Source of the DNA: Carboxylicivirga taeanensis | Lineage (GTDB): Bacteria > Bacteroidota > Bacteroidia > Bacteroidales > Marinilabiliaceae | Assembly: GCF_051851475.1 (NCBI RefSeq) | Contig: NZ_JBPUSJ010000005.1 | Span: 248,001 to 312,000, forward strand | Length of the DNA stretch: 64,000 nt | Direction: 5' to 3' | In this document: positions 1 to 8,098 of the stretch, piece by piece | Layout: every line of letters begins with the position of its first letter | How positions within the stretch are numbered: position 1 is the first letter of the stretch | Translations under genes and position numbers: made by a program | Notes under the pieces: model-generated | Seen by the model: the letters and a program-made list of their open reading frames with translations, nothing else | Told to the model about the DNA's origin: nothing | The model's database searches: none

Positions 1-87
1 TAATAGCACCCCTATTAACTCAAACCTTTTGTACTTATTAAGACACTCTAAACCTCAAAATGGGTGACAGGCGGATATAAAATTGAT

Positions 88-119
88 ACTAAAAAAGGGA
101 ATCGTTAACGATTCCCTTT
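88..119 (-). terminator. Rho-independent terminator of tex
   Basis: A perfect 26-bp inverted repeat at 94-119 (AAAGGGAATCGTT and its complement) is followed on the minus strand by a run of T residues. It lies 22 bases past the stop codon of tex. Bases 1-87 hold no recognisable gene. Confidence 0.85.
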
Positions 120-141
120 GGTATAGTCAGATGCTTGACTG

Positions 142-2262
142 TTATATATTTTTCATACTTAGCTGAATACGTTTACGTATTCGATCAATCTCAAGCACTT
201 TCACTTTTACTTGCTGCTGTAGTTTAACCACTAAATTGGGGTCGCTAATGTACCTGTCGGCCATTTGCGAGATATGCACCAGGCCATCCTGTTTCACGCC
301 AATATCGACAAAGGCACCAAAGTTGGTGATGTTAGTTACCAGCCCCGGCAGCACCATTCCTTCATGAAGATCGTCAATTGAATAAATCCCTTCAGCAAAT
401 TCGAAAGTTTTTATTTCACTGCGCGGATCGCGGCCTGGTTTGTCCAGTTCTTTCATAATGTCGGTAAGCGTTGGCAGTCCAACCGTTTCAGTGACATAGC
501 TGCGCAGGTTAACCTGGTCGCGCAATTGTTTGCTGCTGATAAGGTCGTCAACCGTGCAGCCCAAATCAGCCGCCATCTGCTTAACCAGCTTATACGATTC
601 GGGGTGTACAGCGGTATTGTCTAATGGGTTTTTGGCATTTTGAATGCGTAAGAAACCGGCTGCCTGTTCAAAGGCTTTAGCGCCCAGACGAGCCACCTTT
701 TTAAGCTTATCACGCGATTCGAAAGGTCCGTTTTCAGTCCGGTAATCAACGATATTTTGCGCCAGTTGAGGCCCTAACCCCGAAACATAAGTCAGTAAGT
801 GCTTACTGGCTGTATTGAGGTTAACACCAACGGAGTTAACGCACGACTCAACAACAGTGTCCAGTGATTTTTTAAGTTGTGTTTGATCAACATCGTGCTG
901 ATATTGCCCAACACCAATGGATTTGGGATCTATTTTTACCAGCTCCGCCAATGGATCCATCAGCCGTCGGCCAATCGAAATAGCACCGCGCACGGTCACA
1001 TCGTGGTTAGGAAATTCTTCGCGAGCCACCTTCCCGGCTGAATAAACCGAGGCGCCATCTTCGCTAACCACAAAAATTTGAACTTGATGCTTTAGTTGCA
1101 GGCCTTTGGCAAAAGCTTCTGTCTCTCGCGATGCCGTGCCATTTCCTATGGCAATGGCTTCTATCTGGTGCTTATCAATTAATGAGGTTATTGTTTGAGC
1201 CGATTTTTGGTACTGGTTCTGCGGCGCATGGGGATAAATAGTTGTATTATCCAGCAGGTTGCCTTGTGCATCCAGACACACCACCTTACAGCCGGTGCGA
1301 TAGCCGGGATCCAGTGCCAGAACTTTTTTCTGACCCAATGGGGATGCTAGCAGCAGTTGTCTTAGGTTCTCTGCGAAAACGCGGATGGCTTCGGTGTCTG
1401 ATTTTTCTGCAGATAACTTGGTAAACTCGGTTTCAATAGAAGGCGCCAGCAGGCGTTTATAGGCATCGGCAACGGCATCGGCAACTTGCTCAGATGCATT
1501 GGTGTTCCCTTTTACAAAAAAGCGCTCCAGCCTGTGGATGCTGCTTTCTGCATCGGGGCTTATCGACAGTTTCAGGAACCCTTCTTTTTCGCCCCGCCGC
1601 ATGGCCATAAAGCGGTGTGAAGGACAGCGCTTAAGCGATTCGCTCCATTCAAAATAATCCTTGTACTTTGCTCCTTCTTCCTCTTTGCCCTTCACAACTT
1701 TGGAGGTTATTGTTGCTTCTTTATCAAATACTGAGCGAACAATTTCACGGGCTACCTGATGCTCGTTTACCCATTCTGCCACAATATCACGCGCTCCCTG
1801 CAGGGCCTCATTCACATCGGCCACCTCATCATTGACGAAGGCAGCTGCGCGCCCCTCTATGTCGCGCTCATATTGCTTCATTAGAATTTTGGCCAACGGT
1901 TCGAGCCCTTTTTCCCTGGCCTTAACGGCTCTTGTTTTTCGTTTAGGTTTGTAAGGCAGGTAGATGTCCTCCAGCTCCGTGGTGTTATAGCAGTTTGTTA
2001 TTTTTTGCTCTAACTCTGCGCTTAAGGCGCCTTGCTCGTCAATCGACTTCAGGATGGTTTCTTTCCGTTTTTCGAGTTCCTGAAGCTTTTCGTATCGCTC
2101 CTTAATGGCGCCAATCTGCAACTCATCCAAGCTGCCAGTCATTTCTTTTCGGTAGCGGCTTATGAATGGAATGGTTGCTCCTTCATCAAATAATGTAATT
2201 GTGTTTTGAACACCTTTTATGGGCAGGTTTAACTCCTGCGCGATTAGTTGTGTTAATTGCAT
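142..2262 (-). CDS. tex: Tex family S1 RNA-binding transcription accessory protein
   Basis: Cytoplasmic nucleic-acid-binding protein of the Tex/Spt6-like family, linked in other bacteria to transcription and RNA metabolism. Visible in order are the helical Tex N-terminal domain (about residues 1-190), a YqgF/RNase H-like domain beginning at VLALDPGYRTGCKV (about 315-440), helix-hairpin-helix repeats around VSGLGPQLAQNIVDYR (about 500-520) and a C-terminal S1 domain with GLVTNITNFGAFVDIG (about 635-705). Length near 706 residues is normal for Tex. A GTG five codons upstream (2277) is in frame, but the ATG at 2262 gives the usual MQLTQLIAQEL start. It is the last gene of a leftward RNA-related block, 52 bases after the helicase gene, and ends in a clear terminator. 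Confidence 0.95.
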   Translation of the reverse strand: MQLTQLIAQELNLPIKGVQNTITLFDEGATIPFISRYRKEMTGSLDELQIGAIKERYEKLQELEKRKETILKSIDEQGALSAELEQKITNCYNTTELEDIYLPYKPKRKTRAVKAREKGLEPLAKILMKQYERDIEGRAAAFVNDEVADVNEALQGARDIVAEWVNEHQVAREIVRSVFDKEATITSKVVKGKEEEGAKYKDYFEWSESLKRCPSHRFMAMRRGEKEGFLKLSISPDAESSIHRLERFFVKGNTNASEQVADAVADAYKRLLAPSIETEFTKLSAEKSDTEAIRVFAENLRQLLLASPLGQKKVLALDPGYRTGCKVVCLDAQGNLLDNTTIYPHAPQNQYQKSAQTITSLIDKHQIEAIAIGNGTASRETEAFAKGLQLKHQVQIFVVSEDGASVYSAGKVAREEFPNHDVTVRGAISIGRRLMDPLAELVKIDPKSIGVGQYQHDVDQTQLKKSLDTVVESCVNSVGVNLNTASKHLLTYVSGLGPQLAQNIVDYRTENGPFESRDKLKKVARLGAKAFEQAAGFLRIQNAKNPLDNTAVHPESYKLVKQMAADLGCTVDDLISSKQLRDQVNLRSYVTETVGLPTLTDIMKELDKPGRDPRSEIKTFEFAEGIYSIDDLHEGMVLPGLVTNITNFGAFVDIGVKQDGLVHISQMADRYISDPNLVVKLQQQVKVKVLEIDRIRKRIQLSMKNI

Positions 2263-2314
2263 GTGGTTTGATGGCACTAGATGGGTCTTAGCTGTTATTG
2301 GCTAAAACGGATGA

Positions 2315-3577
2315 TTAATCTTTTTTGCTGGGTTTTCCAGGTTTCTTGTTAAAATTCTTTCGATTATTTCCCGCCGGCTTTCTCTTGTTTCCATTTCCTT
2401 TGTTTCGCTTTCGCCCCTTTAGGAGCTCTTCGGGGTTATAAACAGGTGCTTCACCAAGCTCAGGATTAAGGGGGATTTTGTAGATATTAGTTTCAATTAA
2501 GCGCTCAATTTTATGGAACTCTAATACCTCTTTGTCATTAATCAGGGTGATGGCAACTCCTTGTGTCTGTGCCCTGGCTGTACGACCAACACGGTGCACG
2601 TAATCTTCGGCATCGCGCGGCACATCAAAATTAATCACCAGGTCAATTTTTTCAATATCAATACCTCTGGCAATAATATCGGTCGCTACCAGTATCTGAA
2701 TATTTCTGTTTTTGAAGTCGCGCAGTACATTTTCCCGTTCAGCCTGTTCCAGGTCGGAGCTGATGGCTTCGGCATTAAAGCCATTGCCTTTTAATGAGCG
2801 GGCAATTTCTTTAACCTTTTGTTTGGTGGACGAAAAAATAATAATGCTGGGTAAATCTTTATCTTTTAACAGGGAGTTGAGCAGTGGAATTTTTTGTGTG
2901 TCGTAAACCATGTAGGCTGCCTGTAAAATTCCTTCCGCAGGCTTGCTTATAGAGATGTTTACCTCATCAGGATCGACCAGAATATTTTTAGCCAGCTCCC
3001 TGATTTTAGGGGGCATTGTTGCCGAAAACATTAGTGTTTGTCTCTCTTTGGGCAAGTATTTAACTACTTGCATAATGTCGTCAAAAAAGCCCATGTCGAG
3101 CATGCGGTCAGCCTCATCTAAAATTAAATGTTGCAGCGTGTCCATGCTCACATAGCCCATGGTCAGATGCTGAATCAGTCGGCCGGGAGTTGCAATAACA
3201 ATATCGGCCCCTGTTGTGAGGGCATTTTTCTGCCTGTTCCATTCGCCCGAATCGTTCCCACCATAGATGGCTGTTGAAGAGACGTCGAGAAAGTATCCAA
3301 AGCCTTCCATTTGTTGGTCAATTTGAATAGCCAGCTCACGGGTTGGAACCAGAATAAGGGCATTAATTTTATTATGACCGTTTCGTACCAGCTTATCTAA
3401 AACTGGCAACAGATAGGCGGCCGTTTTTCCGGTTCCTGTTTGAGCGCAGGCTATCAGGTCTTTGCCTTCTTTTATAACCGGTATGGTTTGTTCCTGCACT
3501 GGCGTTGCTTTCTCAAAACGCATGGCGTTTAGTCCGTCCAGCAACTCTTCCGAAAATCCAAATTCTTTAAATTCCAA
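2315..3577 (-). CDS. DEAD-box ATP-dependent RNA helicase (RhlE-like)
   Basis: ATP-dependent RNA helicase that remodels RNA, most likely in ribosome assembly or mRNA decay. All core motifs are visible: Q motif near residues 22-32 (FEKATPVQEQT), Walker A AQTGTGKT (45-52), PTRELA (78-83), DEAD (154-157), SAT (185-187), ARGID (303-307) and HRVGRTAR (328-335). The last 40 residues form a Lys/Asn/Gly-rich basic tail, as in RhlE/CsdA-type helicases, where such tails bind RNA non-specifically. At 420 residues it is a normal minimal DEAD-box protein. It lies between rlmI (19-base gap) and tex, so the block from 6054 to 142 probably forms one RNA-processing transcription unit. The exact subfamily is uncertain. 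Confidence 0.93.
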   Translation of the reverse strand: MEFKEFGFSEELLDGLNAMRFEKATPVQEQTIPVIKEGKDLIACAQTGTGKTAAYLLPVLDKLVRNGHNKINALILVPTRELAIQIDQQMEGFGYFLDVSSTAIYGGNDSGEWNRQKNALTTGADIVIATPGRLIQHLTMGYVSMDTLQHLILDEADRMLDMGFFDDIMQVVKYLPKERQTLMFSATMPPKIRELAKNILVDPDEVNISISKPAEGILQAAYMVYDTQKIPLLNSLLKDKDLPSIIIFSSTKQKVKEIARSLKGNGFNAEAISSDLEQAERENVLRDFKNRNIQILVATDIIARGIDIEKIDLVINFDVPRDAEDYVHRVGRTARAQTQGVAITLINDKEVLEFHKIERLIETNIYKIPLNPELGEAPVYNPEELLKGRKRNKGNGNKRKPAGNNRKNFNKKPGKPSKKD

Positions 3578-3596
3578 GGTATTTGTTTTACTATAA

Positions 3597-4787
3597 TTAT
3601 TCTACATAAACAACCAGCCCTTTGAGGTATTCTCCTTCGGGATGGTAAATATCAACCGGGTGATCGGCCGGTTGTGTGAGCTGTTGCAGTACCCTTACTT
3701 TTCGTCCTGCTTTGGCGGCTGCCGAGAACACCATTGTTCTGAATTGTTCTTTGGTGATGACCTGTGAGCAGGAAAAAGTAAACAGGATGCCGCCTGAACG
3801 AATTTGTTCCAAGGCTTTTGCATTGAGTCGGCGATAGCCTTGAAGCGCATTTTTTACCACGTTAATGTGTTTGGCGAAGGCCGGAGGGTCCAGAATGATC
3901 AGATCGTACTTATCTTTAATTTTATTCAGGTACTTAAAAGCGTCGACAGCAAATGCTTCATGCCGCTTGTCTCCCGGAAAGTTAAGTTCAACGTTTTCGT
4001 TGGTTATTTGAATTGCACGCTCCGAACTATCGACTGAATGAACGAGCTTGGCGCCGCCTCGCATGGCATAAAACGAAAAACCACCGGTGTAGCAAAACAT
4101 GTTAAGCACCTCACGGTTGGTGCTGTAGTGTTCAATTAATGATCGGTTTTCGCGTTGGTCAACAAAAAAGCCTGTTTTTTGACCTTTTTCCCAGTCAACT
4201 TTAAACTTTAAACCATTTTCGAGTGCAACCTTCTCTGTGCTTCTGCCAAAAATATAACCGTTAATCGGTTCAATATCGGCTTTATAAGGCATGGTTCCCT
4301 CTGACTTATTAAATATTGACTTAAGCTGATCGCCCATTACCTCTTGAAGGGCTTTGGCCAAGGTGTCTTTTACCAGGTACATGCCCACGGTATGCATCTG
4401 CATAACGGCAGTACCATTATAGAAGTCAATAATTAAGCCAGGCAGATAATCCCCTTCGCCATGTATCAAACGGTATGCATTGGTTGATTCGTTGTTTGCC
4501 AGACCTACTGCCTTTCGCAGTTCATAGGCTTTTCGAATGCGCTCTTTCCAAAAGTTATAGTCAATAGGTGTTTGCTCAAACGTAAGTACCCTTACCGCAA
4601 TTGAACCTATAATGTAATGGCCGGTTGCCAGAAAATTATCCTGACTGTCTAAGATATCAACAATATCACCTTCGATTAATTCAGGTCCTTTTACGCCTTT
4701 AACGGCTCCTGAAAAAACCCATGGGTGAAAACGGCTTAAGCTTTGTTCTTTTCCTTGTTTGAGAACTAATTGTGGACGTTCTGCCAT
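3597..4787 (-). CDS. rlmI: Class I SAM-dependent 23S rRNA (cytosine-C5) methyltransferase, RlmI-type
   Basis: Member of the RlmI/RlmK family, which methylates cytosine (C1962 in E. coli) in 23S rRNA using S-adenosylmethionine. The N-terminus (about residues 1-80, RFHPWVFSGAVKG) is a PUA-type RNA-binding domain. A central EEHEE-like segment follows, then the Rossmann methyltransferase domain with the SAM-binding motif NMFCYTGGFSFYA (about 230) and catalytic-region motif IILDPPAFAKH (about 300). TFSCS near the C-terminus holds the conserved late cysteine. Length (396) matches E. coli RlmI. Only 11 bases separate it from the upstream exonuclease gene and 19 from the downstream helicase, consistent with co-transcription of RNA-maturation genes. 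Confidence 0.92.
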   Translation of the reverse strand: MAERPQLVLKQGKEQSLSRFHPWVFSGAVKGVKGPELIEGDIVDILDSQDNFLATGHYIIGSIAVRVLTFEQTPIDYNFWKERIRKAYELRKAVGLANNESTNAYRLIHGEGDYLPGLIIDFYNGTAVMQMHTVGMYLVKDTLAKALQEVMGDQLKSIFNKSEGTMPYKADIEPINGYIFGRSTEKVALENGLKFKVDWEKGQKTGFFVDQRENRSLIEHYSTNREVLNMFCYTGGFSFYAMRGGAKLVHSVDSSERAIQITNENVELNFPGDKRHEAFAVDAFKYLNKIKDKYDLIILDPPAFAKHINVVKNALQGYRRLNAKALEQIRSGGILFTFSCSQVITKEQFRTMVFSAAAKAGRKVRVLQQLTQPADHPVDIYHPEGEYLKGLVVYVE

Positions 4788-4798
4788 TAGTGCTATTA

Positions 4799-5395
4799 TT
4801 ATATTGTTTGTGCCGGTGTTGCCGGAAACGCTTCCTGTAATTTATTAAATAATTCAATTGCTACCCAGGCATCTGTTGCCGCATAAAGTATCTGTCCTTC
4901 TGATAAATGAGGAGCCTCCCAATTGGAGAGTCGCTGACGCTTGCTCACTCTGATCTTCAGAACCAAGCCCGCCAGTTTTTTCAAACTAGTATCTTCAATA
5001 CCCACTTTTTTTACGTGGTCTTGTATTTCAATAAATCCAGCTTGCTTAAAAGGTGTTAGTCTGTTCAATCCTTTAATATCATCTCTGATGCCTACCCCAA
5101 CTTTCTTAATTTTAGGGTTAGATAAGAGGCGAATAAGTGCGGGGTGAAAGCCCGTTTTATTCAGTCGGAATAAATATGCTTTTTTGTTGGTGGCTAATTG
5201 TAGGAGTGCTACCTGGTTTATTTTTCCTTTTTGAAACGAAGGTCTGGTTTCTGTATCAAATCCAATGCATGTGTGTTGCTCCAGCTCATTTACCAGGTTT
5301 TCAATCACATCATTGTCTTCAATGACATCAACGCGCCCATCAAAGTGTTTTAAAGGCAATTGGTTCAATTCTTCTTTTGTAATGGTTTTCTCCAT
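4799..5395 (-). CDS. 3'-5' exonuclease domain protein (DEDDy, RNase D-like)
   Basis: Predicted 3'-5' exonuclease of the DnaQ/RNase D superfamily. The two-metal active site is visible: Exo I GFDTET (Asp47, Glu49), Exo II around VGVGIRDDIKGL (about 96-107) and Exo III YAATDAWVA (about 171-179) with the YxxxD form of the DEDDy class. At 198 residues it is a stand-alone catalytic domain without the HRDC modules of true RNase D. The substrate, DNA or RNA, cannot be told from sequence, but neighbours rlmI, the DEAD-box helicase and tex favour RNA. It follows the DUF5063 gene by 20 bases and precedes rlmI by 11 bases, an order I recall from other Bacteroidota. Confidence 0.88.
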   Translation of the reverse strand: MEKTITKEELNQLPLKHFDGRVDVIEDNDVIENLVNELEQHTCIGFDTETRPSFQKGKINQVALLQLATNKKAYLFRLNKTGFHPALIRLLSNPKIKKVGVGIRDDIKGLNRLTPFKQAGFIEIQDHVKKVGIEDTSLKKLAGLVLKIRVSKRQRLSNWEAPHLSEGQILYAATDAWVAIELFNKLQEAFPATPAQTI

Positions 5396-5415
5396 TTAAA
5401 TTTTCGTTGGCTATT

Positions 5416-6054
5416 TTACAGTAGTGGGGACGGTTCATTGTTGTCATCCTGCCAGTCTTGTTGCATTCGGTCATACCAGTTATCCCTTTGCTGATTACTT
5501 TGAAAAGTGTCTTCACCTTCTTCTTCCTCCAGCGGCTCATCACCATAAAGAATAGCGTGTAAGGCTCTTAATGTATTGACCAGTTTTTGTCCCCAATAAA
5601 GTTCAAAATTACTGACTACTTCGGCGAGCGCATCATTCATTATTTCGGTAACGCCCAATCGGTAGGCCGAGATGAAGTCTTTAATATCCTGATAGATGTC
5701 TGTCAAGTCTTCCGCTATAAATGAAATAACCGGTGTGTCGCTTCTTTGCATATCCGCGGTGAATACCTCCAGATAATCATTAAAGCGTCCTAGTTTGCTG
5801 GTTACCGCATCTAAAACGTGAGTGTACATCATTTCATCCACTGTTTTTTCAATACTGTCTTCCAGCTCACTTTCTACCTTCGGTAATACAGAGGCTTTCA
5901 GATAAAGAAGAGGGATGATACGGGTTGCTACGGTTACAAACTGTTGTCGGTTAAGCTCATTTGTCGATTCCAGAAACGTGCAGTATTCCTTGGCAACAGT
6001 AACAAATTCAATAACATTTTTAGAATAAACGGTGTGCTCAAATGCTTCTTCCAT
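5416..6054 (-). CDS. DUF5063 domain-containing protein
   Basis: Function unknown. The 212-residue protein is acidic and almost entirely helical, without signal peptide or membrane segment. The N-terminal half (EFVTVAKEYCTFLE, then RQQFVTVATRIIPLLYLKA) resembles DUF5063, a Bacteroidota family usually found directly upstream of the 3'-5' exonuclease and RlmI-type methyltransferase genes, as here. The C-terminal 30 residues are an acidic, low-complexity tail (EEEEGED). It is the first gene of the leftward block, with a TACTTTTG promoter box about 50 bases upstream. The context suggests a role tied to RNA processing, but this is inference only. Confidence 0.75.
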   Translation of the reverse strand: MEEAFEHTVYSKNVIEFVTVAKEYCTFLESTNELNRQQFVTVATRIIPLLYLKASVLPKVESELEDSIEKTVDEMMYTHVLDAVTSKLGRFNDYLEVFTADMQRSDTPVISFIAEDLTDIYQDIKDFISAYRLGVTEIMNDALAEVVSNFELYWGQKLVNTLRALHAILYGDEPLEEEEGEDTFQSNQQRDNWYDRMQQDWQDDNNEPSPLL

Positions 6055-6103
6055 ACTAAATAATCACCCTAAGTTGAGACAATGCAGATTTGACGTTAAA
6101 TGG

Positions 6104-6111
6104 CAAAAGTA
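6104..6111 (-). promoter_or_regulatory. Bacteroidota -7 promoter box for the DUF5063-rlmI-tex block
   Basis: TACTTTTG on the minus strand fits the TAnnTTTG consensus and lies about 50 bases before the DUF5063 start. No clear -33 TTTG at 18-20 bases, so moderate confidence. Confidence 0.5.
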
Positions 6112-6177
6112 AAAAAAATTAGTGACTAATCTTTGAGAGTAGCCTATAAACAATTAACAGCGTGGTGTAAGTCATCC

Positions 6178-6204
6178 AAACGGCCGGTATGCAACAGGCC
6201 GTTT
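6178..6204. repeat. Inverted repeat between divergent genes
   Basis: AAACGGCC and GGCCGTTT, 8 bp each with an 11-base spacer, lie in the divergent DUF5063/yip1 intergenic region. There is no T run on either side, so a terminator is unlikely; an operator or mRNA hairpin is possible. Confidence 0.5.
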
Positions 6205-6268
6205 AGCTAACGCAGTAGCAAGAGATAGAACTATTGAGCTAAGGGCCGGAAGTGTTGGAGAAAAATAC

Positions 6269-6276
6269 TACTTTTG
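6269..6276 (+). promoter_or_regulatory. Bacteroidota -7 promoter box for yip1-smpB
   Basis: TACTTTTG fits TAnnTTTG and lies about 65-95 bases before the possible starts of the YIP1 gene. The -33 element is not obvious. Confidence 0.5.
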
Positions 6277-6365
6277 CATTGCTATGTTCATAAGCAAAAC
6301 TGTTTGGCAACAAATTTTGGATTAAAAAACGACAGATGGATAAAGAAGCAGTTAGTTTGGGCTTA

Positions 6366-6929
6366 ATGTACAAAAATTTGATTGGTCGCTTGAAGGGATT
6401 GGTTATTAGCCCACAGAAAGAATGGAGTTTAATATTCTCTGAGCGAAAAACAATCAACGAAGTGCTGGCTCAGTTTAGTTTTCCGTTATTAGGCGTTTAT
6501 ACAATTACAATTTTTATTGGCTACTTGCTTAGTCATCAGGTATTGGATTTTGGAACAGCACTAAAACAAGCTGTTTTTACTTTTTCATCAAACTTTTTTG
6601 GCTTATATGCAGGCTATTTCATTCTTATTAAGCTTGCGGGATTAATGAAGTCGGATGTTGAAAAGGAAAAGTTGTTTCATCTTTTAGCATATGCTGCCGG
6701 CATCACTTATATAACCGGGAGCGTGATAGCTCTAATCCCTGAAACGATTGTTATTGCAAGTTTAGTTAATTTGTATGTGATCTACCTTGTTTGGCAGGCG
6801 GTTACCGTTATGAAGCCGGAAACGGATGATAGCCGCATTGGAATGAGCATTATAATTAGTTTACTGATTCTAGTAATTCCAGCATTAATAAGCCGATTGT
6901 TTGTTTTTATAAGTAATCTGACCGTATGA
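6366..6929 (+). CDS. YIP1-domain integral membrane protein
   Basis: Small inner-membrane protein of the YIP1 superfamily; function in bacteria is unknown. After a short cytoplasmic N-terminus with the typical SPQKEWSLI segment, about five hydrophobic helices follow (FSFPLLGVYTITIFIGYLL, FFGLYAGYFILIKLAGLM, LLAYAAGITYITGSVIALI, IVIASLVNLYVIYLVWQAV, IIISLLILVIPALISRLF). An ATG ten codons upstream (6336) is in frame, but the start at 6366 gives the common short N-terminus MYKNLIGRLKGLV, so I prefer it. The stop overlaps the smpB start by four bases (ATGA), which suggests translational coupling. Confidence 0.85.
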   Translation: MYKNLIGRLKGLVISPQKEWSLIFSERKTINEVLAQFSFPLLGVYTITIFIGYLLSHQVLDFGTALKQAVFTFSSNFFGLYAGYFILIKLAGLMKSDVEKEKLFHLLAYAAGITYITGSVIALIPETIVIASLVNLYVIYLVWQAVTVMKPETDDSRIGMSIIISLLILVIPALISRLFVFISNLTV

Positions 6930-7387
6930 GTTTACCAACATCACGCATCAACATAAGAAATAAAAGAGCCACATTTGATTACGAACTGATCGAACGTTTT
7001 AAGGCCGGGGTTCAGTTGGTGGGAACCGAAATTAAATCAATTCGTTTAGGCAAGGCCAGTTTGGTGGATTCCTACTGTTACTTTGTTAAGGGAGAGTTGT
7101 GGCTCAAAGGTATGCGTGTATCCGAATATTTCTACGGGACATTTAATAATCATCAACCCGAGCGCGAACGCAAACTGCTGCTTAAAAAGAAGGAGCTGCA
7201 AAAGCTGGAGCGAAAAACAAAAGAATCAGGCTTAACCATTGTGCCCGTCAAGCTGTTTTTTAATGAGCGAGGTTACGTGAAGGTTGAGATTGCTTTGGCA
7301 AAAGGAAAGAAGCAACACGATAAACGTGAGACGCTTAAAAGGAAAGATGCCGGTCGGGAAATGGATCGTGCCCGAAAAAAATACTAA
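6926..7387 (+). CDS. smpB: SsrA-binding protein SmpB
   Basis: Binds tmRNA (SsrA) and delivers it to stalled ribosomes for trans-translation. The conserved beta-barrel core is visible: NKRATFDYELIERFKAG, LVGTEIKSIRLGKASL (about 35-50), the GxxxxxGMRVSEY strand and the KLFFNERGYVKVEIALAKGK segment (about 108-127). It ends in the basic, disordered KRKDAGREMDRARKKY tail, which enters the ribosomal mRNA channel in characterised SmpB proteins. Length (153) is standard. It overlaps the YIP1 gene by four bases. No ssrA gene was recognised in the window. Confidence 0.97.
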   Translation: MSLPTSRINIRNKRATFDYELIERFKAGVQLVGTEIKSIRLGKASLVDSYCYFVKGELWLKGMRVSEYFYGTFNNHQPERERKLLLKKKELQKLERKTKESGLTIVPVKLFFNERGYVKVEIALAKGKKQHDKRETLKRKDAGREMDRARKKY

Positions 7388-7546
7388 ATCACTGCTTCTT
7401 GACGCAACCTCTTTTTTCTTATTCCATCTAACAGGCAAATATATTTTGATGAAAAGATGGGTTTAAATTCGGTGACAGAGCAGTTTTTTATTCAGTTTCA
7501 GGGTGTAATAACTTTTTCTCAACAAACAAACTGATTAAGGGTTGCT

Positions 7547-8098
7547 GTGAATGATCTTAAGGACATAATAAAAGGATGTCAGAAAAGAAAAGCTTCTGCA
7601 CAACGGCTATTGTATCAAACATTTGCCCCAAAAATGTTTGCTGTTTGTTTGCGGTATTGTAAAGACCGAACAGAAGCTGAAGATTGTTTACAGGAAGGAT
7701 TCATTAAAGTATTCAATAACATTGATAAGTATGGGTTTAAGGGTTCATTCGAAGGATGGATTCGACGCATTATGGTGAATACTGTGATTGAAATGTTCCG
7801 CAAAAAACAGCCTGAGTTATTAGTTGATGAATTTCCTTTACTAACCGAGGGAGGAGAGGAGGAGGTCTATGACTCTTTGTTTTCGCACGAAGAGTTGATG
7901 GCTATGGTTCAGGAGTTACCACCCAAATATAAACTCGTTTTCAACCTGTATGTTCTGGAAGGGTTTTCTCATGCAGAGATATCAGAAACATCTGGCATCT
8001 CCATTGGCACATCAAAATCCAACTTGGCCAGAGCGCGCCAATGGTTACAAAAGAGTATCGAACACAAATTGTCAGAGAAAAAACAAGTGGTATGTTAA
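7547..8098 (+). CDS. ECF-type RNA polymerase sigma-70 factor
   Basis: Extracytoplasmic-function sigma factor that directs RNA polymerase to a specific promoter set. Region 2 is visible at about residues 25-90 (YCKDRTEAEDCLQEGFIKVF, then GFEGWIRRIMVNTVIEMFRK-like sequence) and region 4 at about 125-175 (LPPKYKLVFNLYVLEGFSH, SGISIGTSKSNLARAR helix-turn-helix). Length (183) is typical. The only sensible start is a GTG at 7547; the nearby ATG at 7551 is out of frame. Its stop overlaps the next gene by seven bases (ATGTTAA), so the pair is co-translated. In the position where an anti-sigma factor is usual sits a membrane-anchored beta-barrel-like protein. Confidence 0.92.
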   Translation: MNDLKDIIKGCQKRKASAQRLLYQTFAPKMFAVCLRYCKDRTEAEDCLQEGFIKVFNNIDKYGFKGSFEGWIRRIMVNTVIEMFRKKQPELLVDEFPLLTEGGEEEVYDSLFSHEELMAMVQELPPKYKLVFNLYVLEGFSHAEISETSGISIGTSKSNLARARQWLQKSIEHKLSEKKQVVC